Source of the DNA: Geotalea toluenoxydans JCM 15764
GTDB lineage: Bacteria; Desulfobacterota; Desulfuromonadia; Geobacterales; Geobacteraceae
Assembly: GCF_001311985.1 (NCBI RefSeq)
Contig: NZ_BBCJ01000005.1
Coordinates: forward strand, 95,933 to 159,932
Reading direction: 5' to 3'
DNA length: 64,000 nt
Numbering within the stretch: position 1 is the stretch's first letter; each line of letters opens with the position of its first letter. A program made the translations under genes and the position numbers. Of the stretch, positions 28,351-36,768 are shown in pieces. The notes below the pieces were generated by a model that ran no database searches, was not told where the DNA came from, and was given only the letters and a program-made list of their open reading frames with translations.

Positions 28351-28875
28351 TTAATGGGCAGAGACCTTCTCGGCACATGGAACGCAAAGCCGCTCTCCAG
28401 CCACCTCCCGCAGCCGGGTCTCCATCACTTCTTCGTTGCACCGGGCACATAAAACCGATGGACGGCTTCGCGCCCTTTCCGGCTCTGTCATCGTCACTTC
28501 GGTCATGGTCAGGAGTTGATCGGCGGGTGCACCGAGTATGAACTCGGCGCGAGCGGCCCGGTCACCGGCAAGTTTGGCAGGGATGCCGTTTCCGTGATAG
28601 ACGACCCGCACTCCCTTGCCGCTGGTACGTGAATATAAGGTATATACCTGTTTGCCATAGTCGCGAAAGATCAGGTTTCCCTTACCGAAGGTACAGCCAC
28701 TGATGCATTGCAATGCGTCGACGCCGCAGGCATCGTTCTCCACTATGGCGACAATCTCTTCATCCCCGGCACGCACTGCCTTAAGGGCCTCCATGGCGGC
28801 ATTGGCCATGCGATAGCCGATGGCGAGACCAGGACAGGCATGGCCATGGAATTTCACTATCTCCTCATATCTCAT
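28351..28875 (-). CDS. FmdE-domain protein with C-terminal zinc ribbon
   Basis: 174 residues. The N-terminal FmdE domain has the hallmark KFHGHACPGLAIGYRM and ENDACGVDALQCISGCTFGKGN; the C-terminus carries CARC and CVPC, a TraR/DksA-like zinc ribbon. FmdE proteins accompany molybdenum or tungsten formylmethanofuran dehydrogenase in methanogens, but many bacterial copies have no known role and may bind metal. No signal peptide, so cytoplasmic. Start ATG 28875 behind a GGGGG sequence. A second, exported FmdE protein is at 55090. Confidence 0.85.
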   Translation of the reverse strand: MRYEEIVKFHGHACPGLAIGYRMANAAMEALKAVRAGDEEIVAIVENDACGVDALQCISGCTFGKGNLIFRDYGKQVYTLYSRTSGKGVRVVYHGNGIPAKLAGDRAARAEFILGAPADQLLTMTEVTMTEPERARSRPSVLCARCNEEVMETRLREVAGERLCVPCAEKVSAH

Positions 28876-29045
28876 AACGCCCCCTGGGACAATATCACAG
28901 AATCGTAGAAATTCTTGTCCCCGGTTAATTTCCCCCCTGCTCACTTACGTCCGCTTCCCCCTTACAGAGTGGGGGATTGAGTGGGGATGGGAACTATCTA
29001 CCATGAGCACCCGTTTCCGGTCAACGCTGGTATTTGTCTCGGTGG

Positions 29046-29212
29046 CTAGGAGTCTGTCGGACTTAGGGATCGAAGCGAGAGGATGGAAAATCGAGGACGG
29101 ATATTTGGAAATTTGAGAGCGAATAGTGGACCTATTTGTCGAAAATTTACGGAGATCCGGACCGATTTGCCATTTTCGCAGCCGATTCATTCTAAGTCCG
29201 ACAGACTCCTAG
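29046..29212. repeat. 167-bp inverted-repeat element, copy 1
   Basis: It begins CTAGGAGTCTGTCGGACTTA and ends with the exact inverse, a 21-bp perfect terminal inverted repeat, and encodes nothing. A second copy, nearly identical and the same length, is at 43990-44156. This is the form of a small non-autonomous transposable element. It sits in the gap between the FmdE gene and the di-haem protein. Confidence 0.85.
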
Positions 29213-29303
29213 GCATATGAATGGCAGGGGCGCGGCAAGCAGCGCCCCTGCAGCAGGATCGTGATGTTTTAATTGCCGGAGTACATATCACCTTCGCATC
29301 TGA

Positions 29304-30845
29304 TTACAGCACCCGCATGAACGCCACCAGGTTCTTCTTCTCCTCGCCGGTCAGTTTGAGACCAAGCACCAGGTTGAAAAATTCGACGGTGTCTTCCAAG
29401 GTCAGGCAGCGTCCGTCATGCATATAAGGGGGGCTCTCTTTGATGCCGCGCAGGGTAAACGTCTTGATGGGACCGTCGCCCGGCTCCTGGGTAAAGCGCT
29501 CCATTTTAAGGTCGTGCATCTGCTGATCCATATAGAACGGCGGCAAATGGCAGCTGGCGCATCGCCCCTTCTCGAAGAAGATCTTCTCCCCGGCAAGTTC
29601 AGCCTGGGTCGCCTTTGCAGGATCGAGACGCCCGCTTGGATCCAGTTTGGGAGCAGGCGGAACGTCGAACATGTTCTGCATCTGTGCCATATGGGCCACC
29701 AGAAGGCGAGGGATCTCCACGATGCCCTTCTTCATTGCATGGATGGGATCACCATTGAAGTAGGCAGTTCTCTGTTCGAACTCGGTGAAATCCTCCACTG
29801 AGCGCAGACTTCGTTTGGAAGCATGGATCTGCTGATTGAACATGCCGCGCAGACTGGTTGTATCCAGGCGGAACCTGCGTTCCTGAGGCCGGATATCCGG
29901 ACTGAGGTGGAATTGAGCGGTTGTATGGCCGTTCACATGACAGTCCAGGCAGGTAACGCCTAGACTCGGCTGGGCTGTCTTGCGGTCATCGGTGGCGTTA
30001 AACTCCTCCTGGGGGATTGGAGTAAGGAGCAGACGCAAACCGTCCAGTTGCACCGGCGTCAGCAGGTCCTTGAACAGGCGGTGGAAGTTGTTGATGGACA
30101 CCACCTCGCCCCGTGATACATCACCCAGTTCCGGCCGGTTCTGCAGGAAAATGGCGGGCGGAAACTCAGGCAGGAATGCATCGGGCAGGTCAAAGTCCAC
30201 ATCGAATCGCTGCAGCCGTGGAAACATGTCGATCTGCATCTGGGGAAAGACCTGCCCCCCGGCAACCTGCTTGGGATGGGGCAGCGGCGGATAAGGGAAG
30301 GCTTTCTTGGAACGCATTTCTTCGGCTGTCATTGCCGCCAAGATGTCCCAACTGGCCCCTCCCTGCAACAGGGCCGTCGGGCCGACAGCAATCGGTTTCC
30401 CCCTGGTCATCTTCACATCCGGGGAGAGATTCGGCTTCAGGTTGTAGCGCTTTTCCAGCAGTTGCTTCTGCTCCGCCATCACCTTCGGTTTGTCCTCCAC
30501 ATCTGCCTTGTAAACCTCATCAAAGGTCATCATCGGCTTTTTCGCATTGAGCGGGTCGCGGTAAAACTCGAAGCCCTCCATCTTCCCTTCATCCGGCTGC
30601 CCCTTGAAGGCCGTCGAGGATGGTTCGGCCTTAGTCGAACCAAAAATATCTTTCAAATCATGTTCATTTTTTTTCTGTTCCGGGCGGGTGATAGGCACGA
30701 CCTTGGGAGTCTGTGCCTCCTGAACCGCATCACGCTGAACCTTCTGCGTGGATGAATCTTTGGACTGGGTCCATGATTCCGAGGCAACGAGGAGAACACC
30801 AACGACAATCAGTGAGACAAAAGCTGCTCCCTTTTTCGTTTTCAT
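29304..30845 (-). CDS. Exported di-haem cytochrome c peroxidase-like protein
   Basis: 513 residues, intact, with a signal peptide (FVSLIVVGVLLVASESW). Two haem c motifs, CLDCH (about residue 300) and CASCH (about residue 430), are followed by TLRGIKESPPYMHDGRCLTLEDTVEFFN, the conserved C-terminal motif of the bacterial CcpA/MauG family. It is longer than classical CcpA because of a 250-residue N-terminal region of unknown fold. It may reduce peroxide or oxidise a protein substrate in the periplasm. AAGGAGCG precedes the ATG at 30845. A GC-rich hairpin (29225-29250) lies after the stop. Confidence 0.85.
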   Translation of the reverse strand: MKTKKGAAFVSLIVVGVLLVASESWTQSKDSSTQKVQRDAVQEAQTPKVVPITRPEQKKNEHDLKDIFGSTKAEPSSTAFKGQPDEGKMEGFEFYRDPLNAKKPMMTFDEVYKADVEDKPKVMAEQKQLLEKRYNLKPNLSPDVKMTRGKPIAVGPTALLQGGASWDILAAMTAEEMRSKKAFPYPPLPHPKQVAGGQVFPQMQIDMFPRLQRFDVDFDLPDAFLPEFPPAIFLQNRPELGDVSRGEVVSINNFHRLFKDLLTPVQLDGLRLLLTPIPQEEFNATDDRKTAQPSLGVTCLDCHVNGHTTAQFHLSPDIRPQERRFRLDTTSLRGMFNQQIHASKRSLRSVEDFTEFEQRTAYFNGDPIHAMKKGIVEIPRLLVAHMAQMQNMFDVPPAPKLDPSGRLDPAKATQAELAGEKIFFEKGRCASCHLPPFYMDQQMHDLKMERFTQEPGDGPIKTFTLRGIKESPPYMHDGRCLTLEDTVEFFNLVLGLKLTGEEKKNLVAFMRVL

Positions 30846-30938
30846 CCAGCACGCTCCTTTCCCTTTATTAATTTAATATTATTAATAATAATGACATGAA
30901 GACAAGTAAAGTCAATTGAGACGGGGTTTGCCGCAAAA

Positions 30939-30954
30939 CAGGCACATATGCCTG
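30939..30954. promoter_or_regulatory. 16-bp palindrome in the divergent promoter region
   Basis: CAGGCA-CATA-TGCCTG, a perfect 6-bp inverted repeat (with the centre itself symmetric but for one pair), between the divergent di-haem protein and universal stress protein genes. It may be a regulator site; the regulator is unknown. Confidence 0.4.
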
Positions 30955-31040
30955 CTGATACTGGCAAGAGTTCCCGCCTGTGCTAAGATTATTACCGGAA
31001 TGCCATATGTGTAAGCCTACAGGGAGCAAAAGGAGGGACC

Positions 31041-31529
31041 ATGGAAGAAATTAGGCACATTCTTCTGATTATCCGCATGATCGAGAACAGCGGAGAGATA
31101 TTGCATGATGCCATCGGACTGGCTAAACGATTTGGCGCAGAACTGAGCGTCTTGCGCCCCATTCCCAATGAAGTGGAGCTGGGAGCGGCGGTTAACGCAC
31201 CAGGTCTCTTTTTCAAAGGGGAGGAATATAAGAACTACCTCTCCAGACGGGAACAGTACAAAGAAGAACTGGATCAGGCAATCAGACAGGTGACCAGGGG
31301 GGGATTCCAGGTAAAGGAGTACGTGACCTGGGATGACCCGGTCAAGGAAGCGGTGCGACTGGTCAAAGAAGAAAAGATCGACCTGATCGTGGTTCCTGCC
31401 CACGAGGAAGGACGCCTGGAGCATATGCTTTTTGGCGGTGAGAACGATACGCTGATGCGCAGACTCCCCTGCTCCATGCTGCTGGTGAAACATGAACCGG
31501 GGCCGGTGCGGTGGGAGGAACCGGAATAA
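31041..31529 (+). CDS. Universal stress protein UspA family
   Basis: 162 residues with the Usp fold; IDLIVVPAHEEGRLEHMLFG followed by NDTLMRRLPCSMLLVK is the usual C-terminal half, with a GG-x-N-D-T-x-x segment in place of the stricter ATP-binding G-x2-G-x9-G(S/T) loop, so ATP binding is uncertain. AAAGGAGGGACC precedes the ATG. It stands alone upstream of the nucleotidyltransferase gene. Confidence 0.85.
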   Translation: MEEIRHILLIIRMIENSGEILHDAIGLAKRFGAELSVLRPIPNEVELGAAVNAPGLFFKGEEYKNYLSRREQYKEELDQAIRQVTRGGFQVKEYVTWDDPVKEAVRLVKEEKIDLIVVPAHEEGRLEHMLFGGENDTLMRRLPCSMLLVKHEPGPVRWEEPE

Positions 31530-31627
31530 TAAAAACTGTTGCAGGGTCCATCTGCTGGGTTGCCGCTCGCTCCGGAAACTATGCTACTATTAAATAAGAT
31601 TTATCTTCAGCCAACTGGAGGAATCCG

Positions 31628-32368
31628 ATGGTTTTCCCCCCGGCCAAGGCCGAATCGATCCTTGCCCAATTGCTTTTGGATGATCAGTTGGCTGTCTACG
31701 CCCAACTCCTGCAGGCAGCCGAAAAGAACGGGCTGAGGCTTGCCATAGGCGGCGGTCTTGCCCTGTCCGCCTACTCGGGCTATATGCGTAATACCAAGGA
31801 TATGGATCTTTATGTGGTGGAGCCCGACCAGAAAAAACTGATTAAATTGATGATCGAGCAGGGCTTTGCCGAGTACAACGCCGTGGAGTACGATCCGACC
31901 TGGAGCTACCGGGGCAGTCGGCGAGGCTTTATCGTAGATCTTTTATGGAAGATGCTCAACGGCCGTGGTGCAGTGGACGAGGTTTGGACATCCAGGGGAT
32001 GGGCGCTGACCGTGCGCGGTGTTGCCCTTCGCCTGATCCCGCCCGAAGAACTGGCATGGTCGAAGCTTTACATCCTGCGACGGGAAAGGGCCGACTGGCC
32101 GGATATCCTCAATCTAATCTTCGCCCAGGGGCCGGAAATGGACTGGGAACGGCTGTTGGCAAGGGTAGGTGAAGACAGGCCTGTTTTGACATCGCTGATG
32201 AGCCTGTTCTGCTGGATGTGCCCCGGCAGGGCAGCCGACTTGCCGGAATTCATATGGAAAAGACTGGGGATGGAATTGAGACCGCCGGCACATGACGGGC
32301 CACTGATAGACAGAACCAGAACCACGCTATTCAAGGCAAACGACTGGTTTACGACGGAGGTATGGTGA
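31628..32368 (+). CDS. Minimal nucleotidyltransferase (AbiEii/DUF6036-like)
   Basis: 246 residues. IGGGLALSAYSGYMRNTKDM followed by DLYV gives the GG(x)n-D-x-D pattern of the polymerase-beta nucleotidyltransferase fold; LAWSKLYILRRERADWPDIL is the typical later helix of such proteins. Members include toxins of the AbiE/MenAT kind and housekeeping enzymes. The stop overlaps the start of the next gene (TGATG), so both are translated together. No antitoxin gene is adjacent, so a toxin role is doubtful. Confidence 0.7.
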   Translation: MVFPPAKAESILAQLLLDDQLAVYAQLLQAAEKNGLRLAIGGGLALSAYSGYMRNTKDMDLYVVEPDQKKLIKLMIEQGFAEYNAVEYDPTWSYRGSRRGFIVDLLWKMLNGRGAVDEVWTSRGWALTVRGVALRLIPPEELAWSKLYILRRERADWPDILNLIFAQGPEMDWERLLARVGEDRPVLTSLMSLFCWMCPGRAADLPEFIWKRLGMELRPPAHDGPLIDRTRTTLFKANDWFTTEVW

Positions 32369-33144
32369 TGCGGATCGGTGCCATGAATCACCCGAGACAC
32401 CGGGTAGAGGACGAAATTTTGTGGATGGTGGAGATGGGTCTCGATTTCATCGACCTTACCCTGGAGCCCCCTGGAGCCGGGCACTGGCAGGTGGATGTTG
32501 AATCAATACAGGAGCTTCTGAAGGAAACGGGGCTGGGGGTTATCGGCCATACCGCCTACTACCTTCCTTTGGGGCATCCCTTCGAAGAGGTTCGTGAAGG
32601 GGCGGTCGAGGCCTTTTCCAGCACACTGCAAATCTTGGCCCGCCTGGGAGCATGCTGCATGAATATCCATCCCGATTTCAAGGCCCCCATGCATGATGCG
32701 GCTTTTTCCGTTGAGCAGAACCTGAAGAGCATCCGCGAGCTGCTCCCCCTGGCCCGCCGCCTGGACATGGAGCTGATGATCGAGAACCTCCCCGACAACA
32801 TCAATGACGTGCCCCAGTTGGGGCGGTTCCTGGAAGCGATACCGGAACTCGGCCTCCACCTGGACATCGGCCACACCAACTTGATGGTGAAGCACAATAC
32901 CACGGCGGGGATCATGGAGCGCTACGGCCACCGGGTGCGGCACGTGCATCTGCACGACAACCGCGGCACCGACGATCTGCACCTGCCGCTGGGGGCAGGA
33001 ACCCTTGATCTGGGCAGCTGCATCAAGAGCCTCAAGGCGGCCGGTTATGACGGCACCATCACTCTGGAGGTCTTTACCCCGGACCGGGAACTGCTCCGCT
33101 TCAGCGCGGACAAACTGCGGCGGGTATGGGAGGAGGTAAGTTGA
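32368..33144 (+). CDS. Sugar phosphate isomerase/epimerase (AP endonuclease 2 family TIM barrel)
   Basis: 258 residues of the xylose-isomerase-like TIM barrel: LGACCMNIHPDF, LMIENLPDNINDVPQLGRFL, LHLDIGHTNL, HVHLHDNRGTDDLHLPLGAG and TLEVFTP supply the conserved metal ligands (His, Glu, Asp, His). I chose ATG 32368, seven bases after GGAGG, rather than the ATG at 32362 that touches it. Substrate unknown; the coupled nucleotidyltransferase gives no clue. Confidence 0.82.
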   Translation: MRIGAMNHPRHRVEDEILWMVEMGLDFIDLTLEPPGAGHWQVDVESIQELLKETGLGVIGHTAYYLPLGHPFEEVREGAVEAFSSTLQILARLGACCMNIHPDFKAPMHDAAFSVEQNLKSIRELLPLARRLDMELMIENLPDNINDVPQLGRFLEAIPELGLHLDIGHTNLMVKHNTTAGIMERYGHRVRHVHLHDNRGTDDLHLPLGAGTLDLGSCIKSLKAAGYDGTITLEVFTPDRELLRFSADKLRRVWEEVS

Positions 33145-33281
33145 TTTTATTTTCCAAAATCAAGCCCGCCGAAAATCCTGTTTGACCAGACGCTCGTCAT
33201 CGGTTACCATCACCACCTTTGCAGTCACCTTTCCCCACAGAACATGTACTCTTACAACACACAATCAAGGAGGTAGTACCG

Positions 33282-33653
33282 ATGATTCCCGAAGAGCTGC
33301 TGGAGATACTGAAACAGGACGGCGTAGTTGCCATCGCTACTTTAGGCCAGGATGGGCCGCATATGGTCAATACCTGGAACAGTTACATCCGGATCTCCGC
33401 CGATGGCCGCCTGTTGATCCCCGCCGGTTACATGCATAAAACCGAGAAGAACATAGCCTATAATCCCGAAGTTCTCATTACCCTGGGGAGCAGCAAAGTG
33501 CAAGGCCTGCATGGCCCGGGCGCCGGTTTCCTGATCAAGGGCAAGGCAGCCTTCATCACTTCCGGCCCTGACTTCGATCTGCTCAAGTCGAAATTCGATT
33601 GGTTGCGCGCCACCTTGGCGGTAACTCCCGATTCTGTAACTCAAACGTGGTAG
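33282..33653 (+). CDS. Pyridoxamine 5'-phosphate oxidase-like FMN-binding protein
   Basis: 123 residues of a split-barrel flavin-binding domain (VVAIATLGQDGPHMVNTWNS, RLLIPAGYMHKTEKNI, GPGAGFLIKGKAAFITSG). AAGGAGG lies before the ATG. Small single-domain members bind FMN or F420 and act as reductases or flavin stores; the function here is not known. It ends the conserved block before the toxin-antitoxin island. Confidence 0.8.
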   Translation: MIPEELLEILKQDGVVAIATLGQDGPHMVNTWNSYIRISADGRLLIPAGYMHKTEKNIAYNPEVLITLGSSKVQGLHGPGAGFLIKGKAAFITSGPDFDLLKSKFDWLRATLAVTPDSVTQTW

Positions 33654-33744
33654 TTCAATAAAGAGAAAGGAAGATTGGCAAGCCTTGTTGGGATCTCATT
33701 TTTGCTCTCGCGGTTGAAATTTCACTTGCCAGCCCAAACATCAA

Positions 33745-33767
33745 AATATATACTTTGAATATATATT
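33745..33767. promoter_or_regulatory. vapBC operator
   Basis: AATATATA / TATATATT, a perfect 8-bp inverted repeat with a 7-base spacer, 17 bases upstream of the vapB start. It is the expected site for autorepression by the VapB-VapC complex. Confidence 0.55.
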
Positions 33768-33783
33768 AATCCTGAGGCCGATC

Positions 33784-34011
33784 ATGAAAACAGCAAAAAT
33801 ATTTCAAAATGGACAAAGCCAGGCAGTCAGGCTTCCTAAGGAATTTCGCTTCGATGACAGCGAGGTATTCATAAAGAAATGCGGCAACATCGTTCAATTA
33901 ATTCCCCGGAGCGATTCCTGGAATTCTTTATTCGGCAGTCTCAAAAAATTCTCAAGGGACTTCATGTCCGAACGCATACAACCTGAACAGGACAAGCGGG
34001 AAAATTTCTGA
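33784..34011 (+). CDS. vapB: VapB-type antitoxin (AbrB/SpoVT fold)
   Basis: 75 residues. MKTAKIFQNGQSQAVRLPKE is the swapped-hairpin DNA-binding N-terminus of VapB antitoxins; the C-terminal tail should bind and block the PIN toxin. The stop codon shares bases with the vapC start (TGATGA). Autoregulation through the palindrome upstream is likely. Confidence 0.9.
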   Translation: MKTAKIFQNGQSQAVRLPKEFRFDDSEVFIKKCGNIVQLIPRSDSWNSLFGSLKKFSRDFMSERIQPEQDKRENF

Positions 34012-34412
34012 TGAAACTGCTGCTCGACACCAATATCTGCATTTACATTATCAAGCAACAGCCGGCCACCGTGTTGAAGCATTTTCTGGAGTACGAGATC
34101 GGCGACATTGGCATTTCCTCCATAACTCTCTCCGAACTGCGCTACGGGGCCGCCAAAAGCGCTCACGGAGAGAAAAACGCCAAAGCTCTCGACGAGTTCA
34201 TCATTCCCTTGGAGGTGGTCGCTTATGATGAAGCAGCTGCCCACGTTTATGGAGATATCCGGTCAGCTCTTGAAAAAGCCGGCACGCCCATTGGTTCCAT
34301 GGATATGCTCATCGCCGCTCACGCCGTATCATTGGGAATCCCTCTGGTTACAAATAACACCCGCGAGTTTTTGCGCGTCCCCTCCATCAACCTTCTTGAT
34401 TGGACAGTTTAA
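34011..34412 (+). CDS. vapC: VapC-type PIN-domain toxin ribonuclease
   Basis: 133 residues with the PIN acidic residues in LLDTNICIYI (Asp), SSITLSELRYG (Glu), MDMLIAAHA (Asp) and VTNNTREF (Asn/Glu region). VapC toxins cleave tRNA or rRNA when the antitoxin is lost. Complete and coupled to vapB. First of three toxin-antitoxin pairs in 2.3 kb. Confidence 0.92.
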   Translation: MKLLLDTNICIYIIKQQPATVLKHFLEYEIGDIGISSITLSELRYGAAKSAHGEKNAKALDEFIIPLEVVAYDEAAAHVYGDIRSALEKAGTPIGSMDMLIAAHAVSLGIPLVTNNTREFLRVPSINLLDWTV

Positions 34413-34569
34413 TTACCTTAACTCAACGTTCAGCATCAGCCGCCTATCGGAGCGGACGGTGCAAGTCACCGACGCGGAGACAGGCCGGCTGCATCCAACG
34501 GCTGGCACCACGGCCCCTTGATCACCCTCATAACTCTTACCTTCGGGTCTATTCTCAAATTCGACTTTA

Positions 34570-34600
34570 TAATAACAAAGATTGCTATTATCTGTTATTA
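34570..34600. promoter_or_regulatory. parDE operator
   Basis: TAATAACA / TGTTATTA, perfect 8-bp inverted repeat with 15-base spacer, just before the antitoxin ribosome-binding site (AGGAGG at about 34611). Confidence 0.55.
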
Positions 34601-34626
34601 TGTATTCCGAAGGAGGAAATAAAATC

Positions 34627-34893
34627 ATGAACATCTCACTTACGCCTCAACTGGAAGCACTGGTTAAAAGCAAGGTTGAAAGCGGGCTGTACGGCTCCGC
34701 GAGCGAAGTCATGCGTGATGCTTTACGCCTTCTTGAAGAACGTGACCGGAGACAGTCCTTGCGCGTTGAAGAACTTCGCGCCGAGATAAAGAAAGGCTTG
34801 GATAGCGGCGAGCCGACTCCTTTAGATGTTGGAGCCGTCAAATCTCGGGGCCGTAAACGACTTGAAGCACAGCAACGCAAAGTAAACGGCTGA
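34627..34893 (+). CDS. parD: ParD-type antitoxin (ribbon-helix-helix)
   Basis: 88 residues. MNISLTPQLEALVKSKVESG with SASEVMRDALRLLEERD is the ribbon-helix-helix domain of ParD/CopG antitoxins, followed by a toxin-binding tail. The start is the ATG at 34627 behind AGGAGG. The TGA overlaps the toxin start. Confidence 0.9.
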   Translation: MNISLTPQLEALVKSKVESGLYGSASEVMRDALRLLEERDRRQSLRVEELRAEIKKGLDSGEPTPLDVGAVKSRGRKRLEAQQRKVNG

Positions 34894-35180
34894 TGCTGAA
34901 AATCCTCAAGAGCCCCGCGGCTGAAAACGATCTTGACGAAATCTGGTGGTATATTGCCCAGGATAATCCCGACAGTGCTGACAAACTACTTGACGAAATT
35001 GAGGAAGCAAGCCGGAAACTCTGCCGTTTTTCAGATATGGGGAGAAATCGGGACGAACTCCATTCTGGGCTGAAAAGTTTCCCGGTCGGCATGTATCTGA
35101 TTTTCTATATGCCCATAAGCGGCGGCATTCATATTGTCAGGGTTTTGCATGGCATGATGGACATCGACGCTTTCTTTTAA
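34893..35180 (+). CDS. parE: ParE/RelE-superfamily toxin
   Basis: 95 residues. LKSPAAENDLDEIWWYIAQD, ADKLLDEIEEASRKL, MGRNRDELHSGLKSFPVGMYLIFY and VRVLHGMMDI are the conserved ParE stretches. ParE toxins inhibit DNA gyrase; other family members cleave mRNA, so the target is inferred from the ParD partner. Confidence 0.9.
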   Translation: MLKILKSPAAENDLDEIWWYIAQDNPDSADKLLDEIEEASRKLCRFSDMGRNRDELHSGLKSFPVGMYLIFYMPISGGIHIVRVLHGMMDIDAFF

Positions 35181-35332
35181 AATACCCGGTTCACTGTGCT
35201 TGTGACTGCCTTTTGCACGCCACCAGCGGTAGTTGTTCCTTTCGGAATCTCTGGATACATACCACTGCGACCGGAAAGACCCCTCAGCCAGTTCGATTCC
35301 TCTTCATTTCTGACGACAGAAGGTGCTTGCCA

Positions 35333-35755
35333 TCAGACACTGTCAGGAGTAAGGATTTTTGCCATTTCTTCGGAGGAATAAACAGGTATCGTGGATTTTT
35401 TAAAATCCTTCTGATTGCGCGTTACAATTGCATCAGCGCCGATATGGGATGCTGCTGCATGGATTACTGCATCTTCGAAGTCATTGAAATCCAGTTCTAT
35501 GGCTGATTCGAGGACATGTCTATTGACAGGGGCCACGTCAAACAGACTGAGAAGCTTCTTGATTTCTTCTTGTGCCCTTGCAGTACCTACTGTTTTGGCT
35601 GCAAGATAAAATACAGTAGTTACTGTAGTGCCGCACAAGTAGCCAATGATGGTCCCATCTTCCACCTTTGAGAATAATTCAGCAGCGGAATCTGAGTATG
35701 GCAACCGGTCCATCAGCACATCGAGAACGATGTTCGTATCGAACAGGATTTTCAA
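35333..35755 (-). CDS. PIN-domain toxin, third toxin-antitoxin pair
   Basis: 140 residues with PIN acidic residues in LFDTNIVLDVLMDR, a central Glu, FNDFEDAVIHAAA and DAIVTRNQKDF. The sequence belongs to the longer COG-type PIN group, distinct from the VapC at 34011. Its ATG overlaps the antitoxin stop by four bases (ATGA). A toxin with ribonuclease activity is the family expectation. Confidence 0.85.
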   Translation of the reverse strand: MKILFDTNIVLDVLMDRLPYSDSAAELFSKVEDGTIIGYLCGTTVTTVFYLAAKTVGTARAQEEIKKLLSLFDVAPVNRHVLESAIELDFNDFEDAVIHAAASHIGADAIVTRNQKDFKKSTIPVYSSEEMAKILTPDSV

Positions 35756-35994
35756 AGGTGTTTATCCTCCAGATATTTTCTGTAATCCTTTTCATCAAGA
35801 TTCGATCCCCGCAATGATCCCCGAAGCGATTGGGTTATTGGTGCTGATGGCGATGAGGGTTTGTTTTTTTCCGAGGCCAACATCCTGAAATAATCTGCCA
35901 CTACCTGCGATACGGATTTCCCTGCATGAGCCGCGTAAGATTTTGCCTGCTCGATTAATTGATCTTCAAGTCGAAGAGTCAGCTTGGTTTGCAT
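35752..35994 (-). CDS. DUF6364-like antitoxin of the PIN toxin
   Basis: 80 residues. MQTKLTLRLEDQLIEQAKSY-AHAGKSVSQVVADYFRMLA is a ribbon-helix-helix DNA-binding domain, followed by a charged tail. The start ATG 35994 follows GGAGG; the in-frame TTG at 36006 is less likely. A near-consensus promoter sits 40-70 bases upstream. Confidence 0.85.
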   Translation of the reverse strand: MQTKLTLRLEDQLIEQAKSYAAHAGKSVSQVVADYFRMLASEKNKPSSPSAPITQSLRGSLRGSNLDEKDYRKYLEDKHL

Positions 35995-36013
35995 TGTAGC
36001 CTCCAAAGGGCAT

Positions 36014-36061
36014 GACGTACATATTTATATAAACTATACGTCAACCATCAATCTGTGTCAA
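36014..36061 (-). promoter_or_regulatory. Promoter and operator of the third toxin-antitoxin pair
   Basis: On the minus strand TTGACA (36061-36056), 17 bases, TATAGT (36038-36033): a near-consensus sigma-70 promoter. GACGTA (36014-36019) and TACGTC (36037-36042) form inverted arms overlapping the -10 and start region, the likely antitoxin operator. Confidence 0.7.
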
Positions 36062-36073
36062 TCTTCTTACCAC

Positions 36074-36624
36074 TCATGACTGCCCATCCTGATCATGAAC
36101 TTCATAGCCCAGAAATTTGGAAAGATCAGTTGCAAAGTCATCCCGCTTTTTCTTATTTTTGGCGATGCTAAACCCAAAGCCCTTCAATCCCTGAATCTCC
36201 ACATGATAGAAGTAGCAACCGCCCCCGGATTCGCCTCCGGAACTCCATCGCTTATAGGCCTGCAACACGCCATTCTTTGGGAGCTGGACAGGCATATCTC
36301 GCTGGATGTGGAGCAGGCTGAAGGATTTGATGGCCTGGCCGCGGGAGGGGATGAAGTCTTTTTCTGTCTGGTCAGACCGAACAGAAGACCGAGTATCCCA
36401 AGGGGCGGGCAAAAGACAAGTGAAAGCAGGAGATATATTCCCTGGTGGCGTATCGCATAGAAGAGCAGAAGAAGACAAGGGATGCCAAAGAGGAGGCCAA
36501 GGAAGACTCTCGGTGCGCCGATCCGGGAAGTTACCGATAACTGCGATGGATTGTCCCTGCTGATCACGCTAAGGCTCAGGTCCAGATTTGTATTGAAAAG
36601 AAGGTCTTCGAAATGTTTGTTCAT
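36074..36624 (-). CDS. Hypothetical protein with two membrane helices (one frameshift)
   Basis: The first 90 residues include two adjacent hydrophobic helices (VFLGLLFGIPCLLLLFYAI and IYLLLSLVFCPPLGILGLLF). After a frameshift near 36355 (QKKT to DFIPSRGQAIKSF) the protein continues to HVEIQGLKGFGFSIAKNKKK and ends at 36074, giving about 183 residues. The soluble half looks like a PH-like or DUF-type domain but I do not recognise it. It lies between the toxin-antitoxin pairs and the large STAND protein, on the same strand as the latter. Confidence 0.6.
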
Positions 36625-36674
36625 AATTTCTCAATTTATGGGAGAAAGATGTGGCCTGGGGATACTTTTGTGAG

Positions 36675-36715
36675 CTCAACGCCAGCCTGACCGGCTTGGC
36701 CGGTCAAGGCGTGAG
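36675..36715. repeat. GC-rich hairpin
   Basis: CTCA-CGCC outer arms pair with GGCG-GAG around TGACCGG-CTTGG-CCGGTCA. No T-run follows on either strand, so it is more like a REP-type hairpin or mRNA-stabilising structure than a terminator. It lies after the stop of the STAND protein gene. Confidence 0.5.
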
Positions 36716-36768
36716 TTGTAATGTCGTCAGCCATCAGAGTGGAAATTATAGTCCCCATGCCCTCTCTG

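Noticed and set aside
28876..29045. Possible small gene between fmdE and the inverted-repeat element
   Set aside because: No frame with protein-like composition or start signal.
34413..34560. GC-rich stretch after vapC with small hairpins (GGTGCAAGTCACC), considered as integron attC site, group II intron end or cobalamin riboswitch
   Set aside because: No paired attC core sites, no intron domain V or ORF, and no B12-box; left unannotated.
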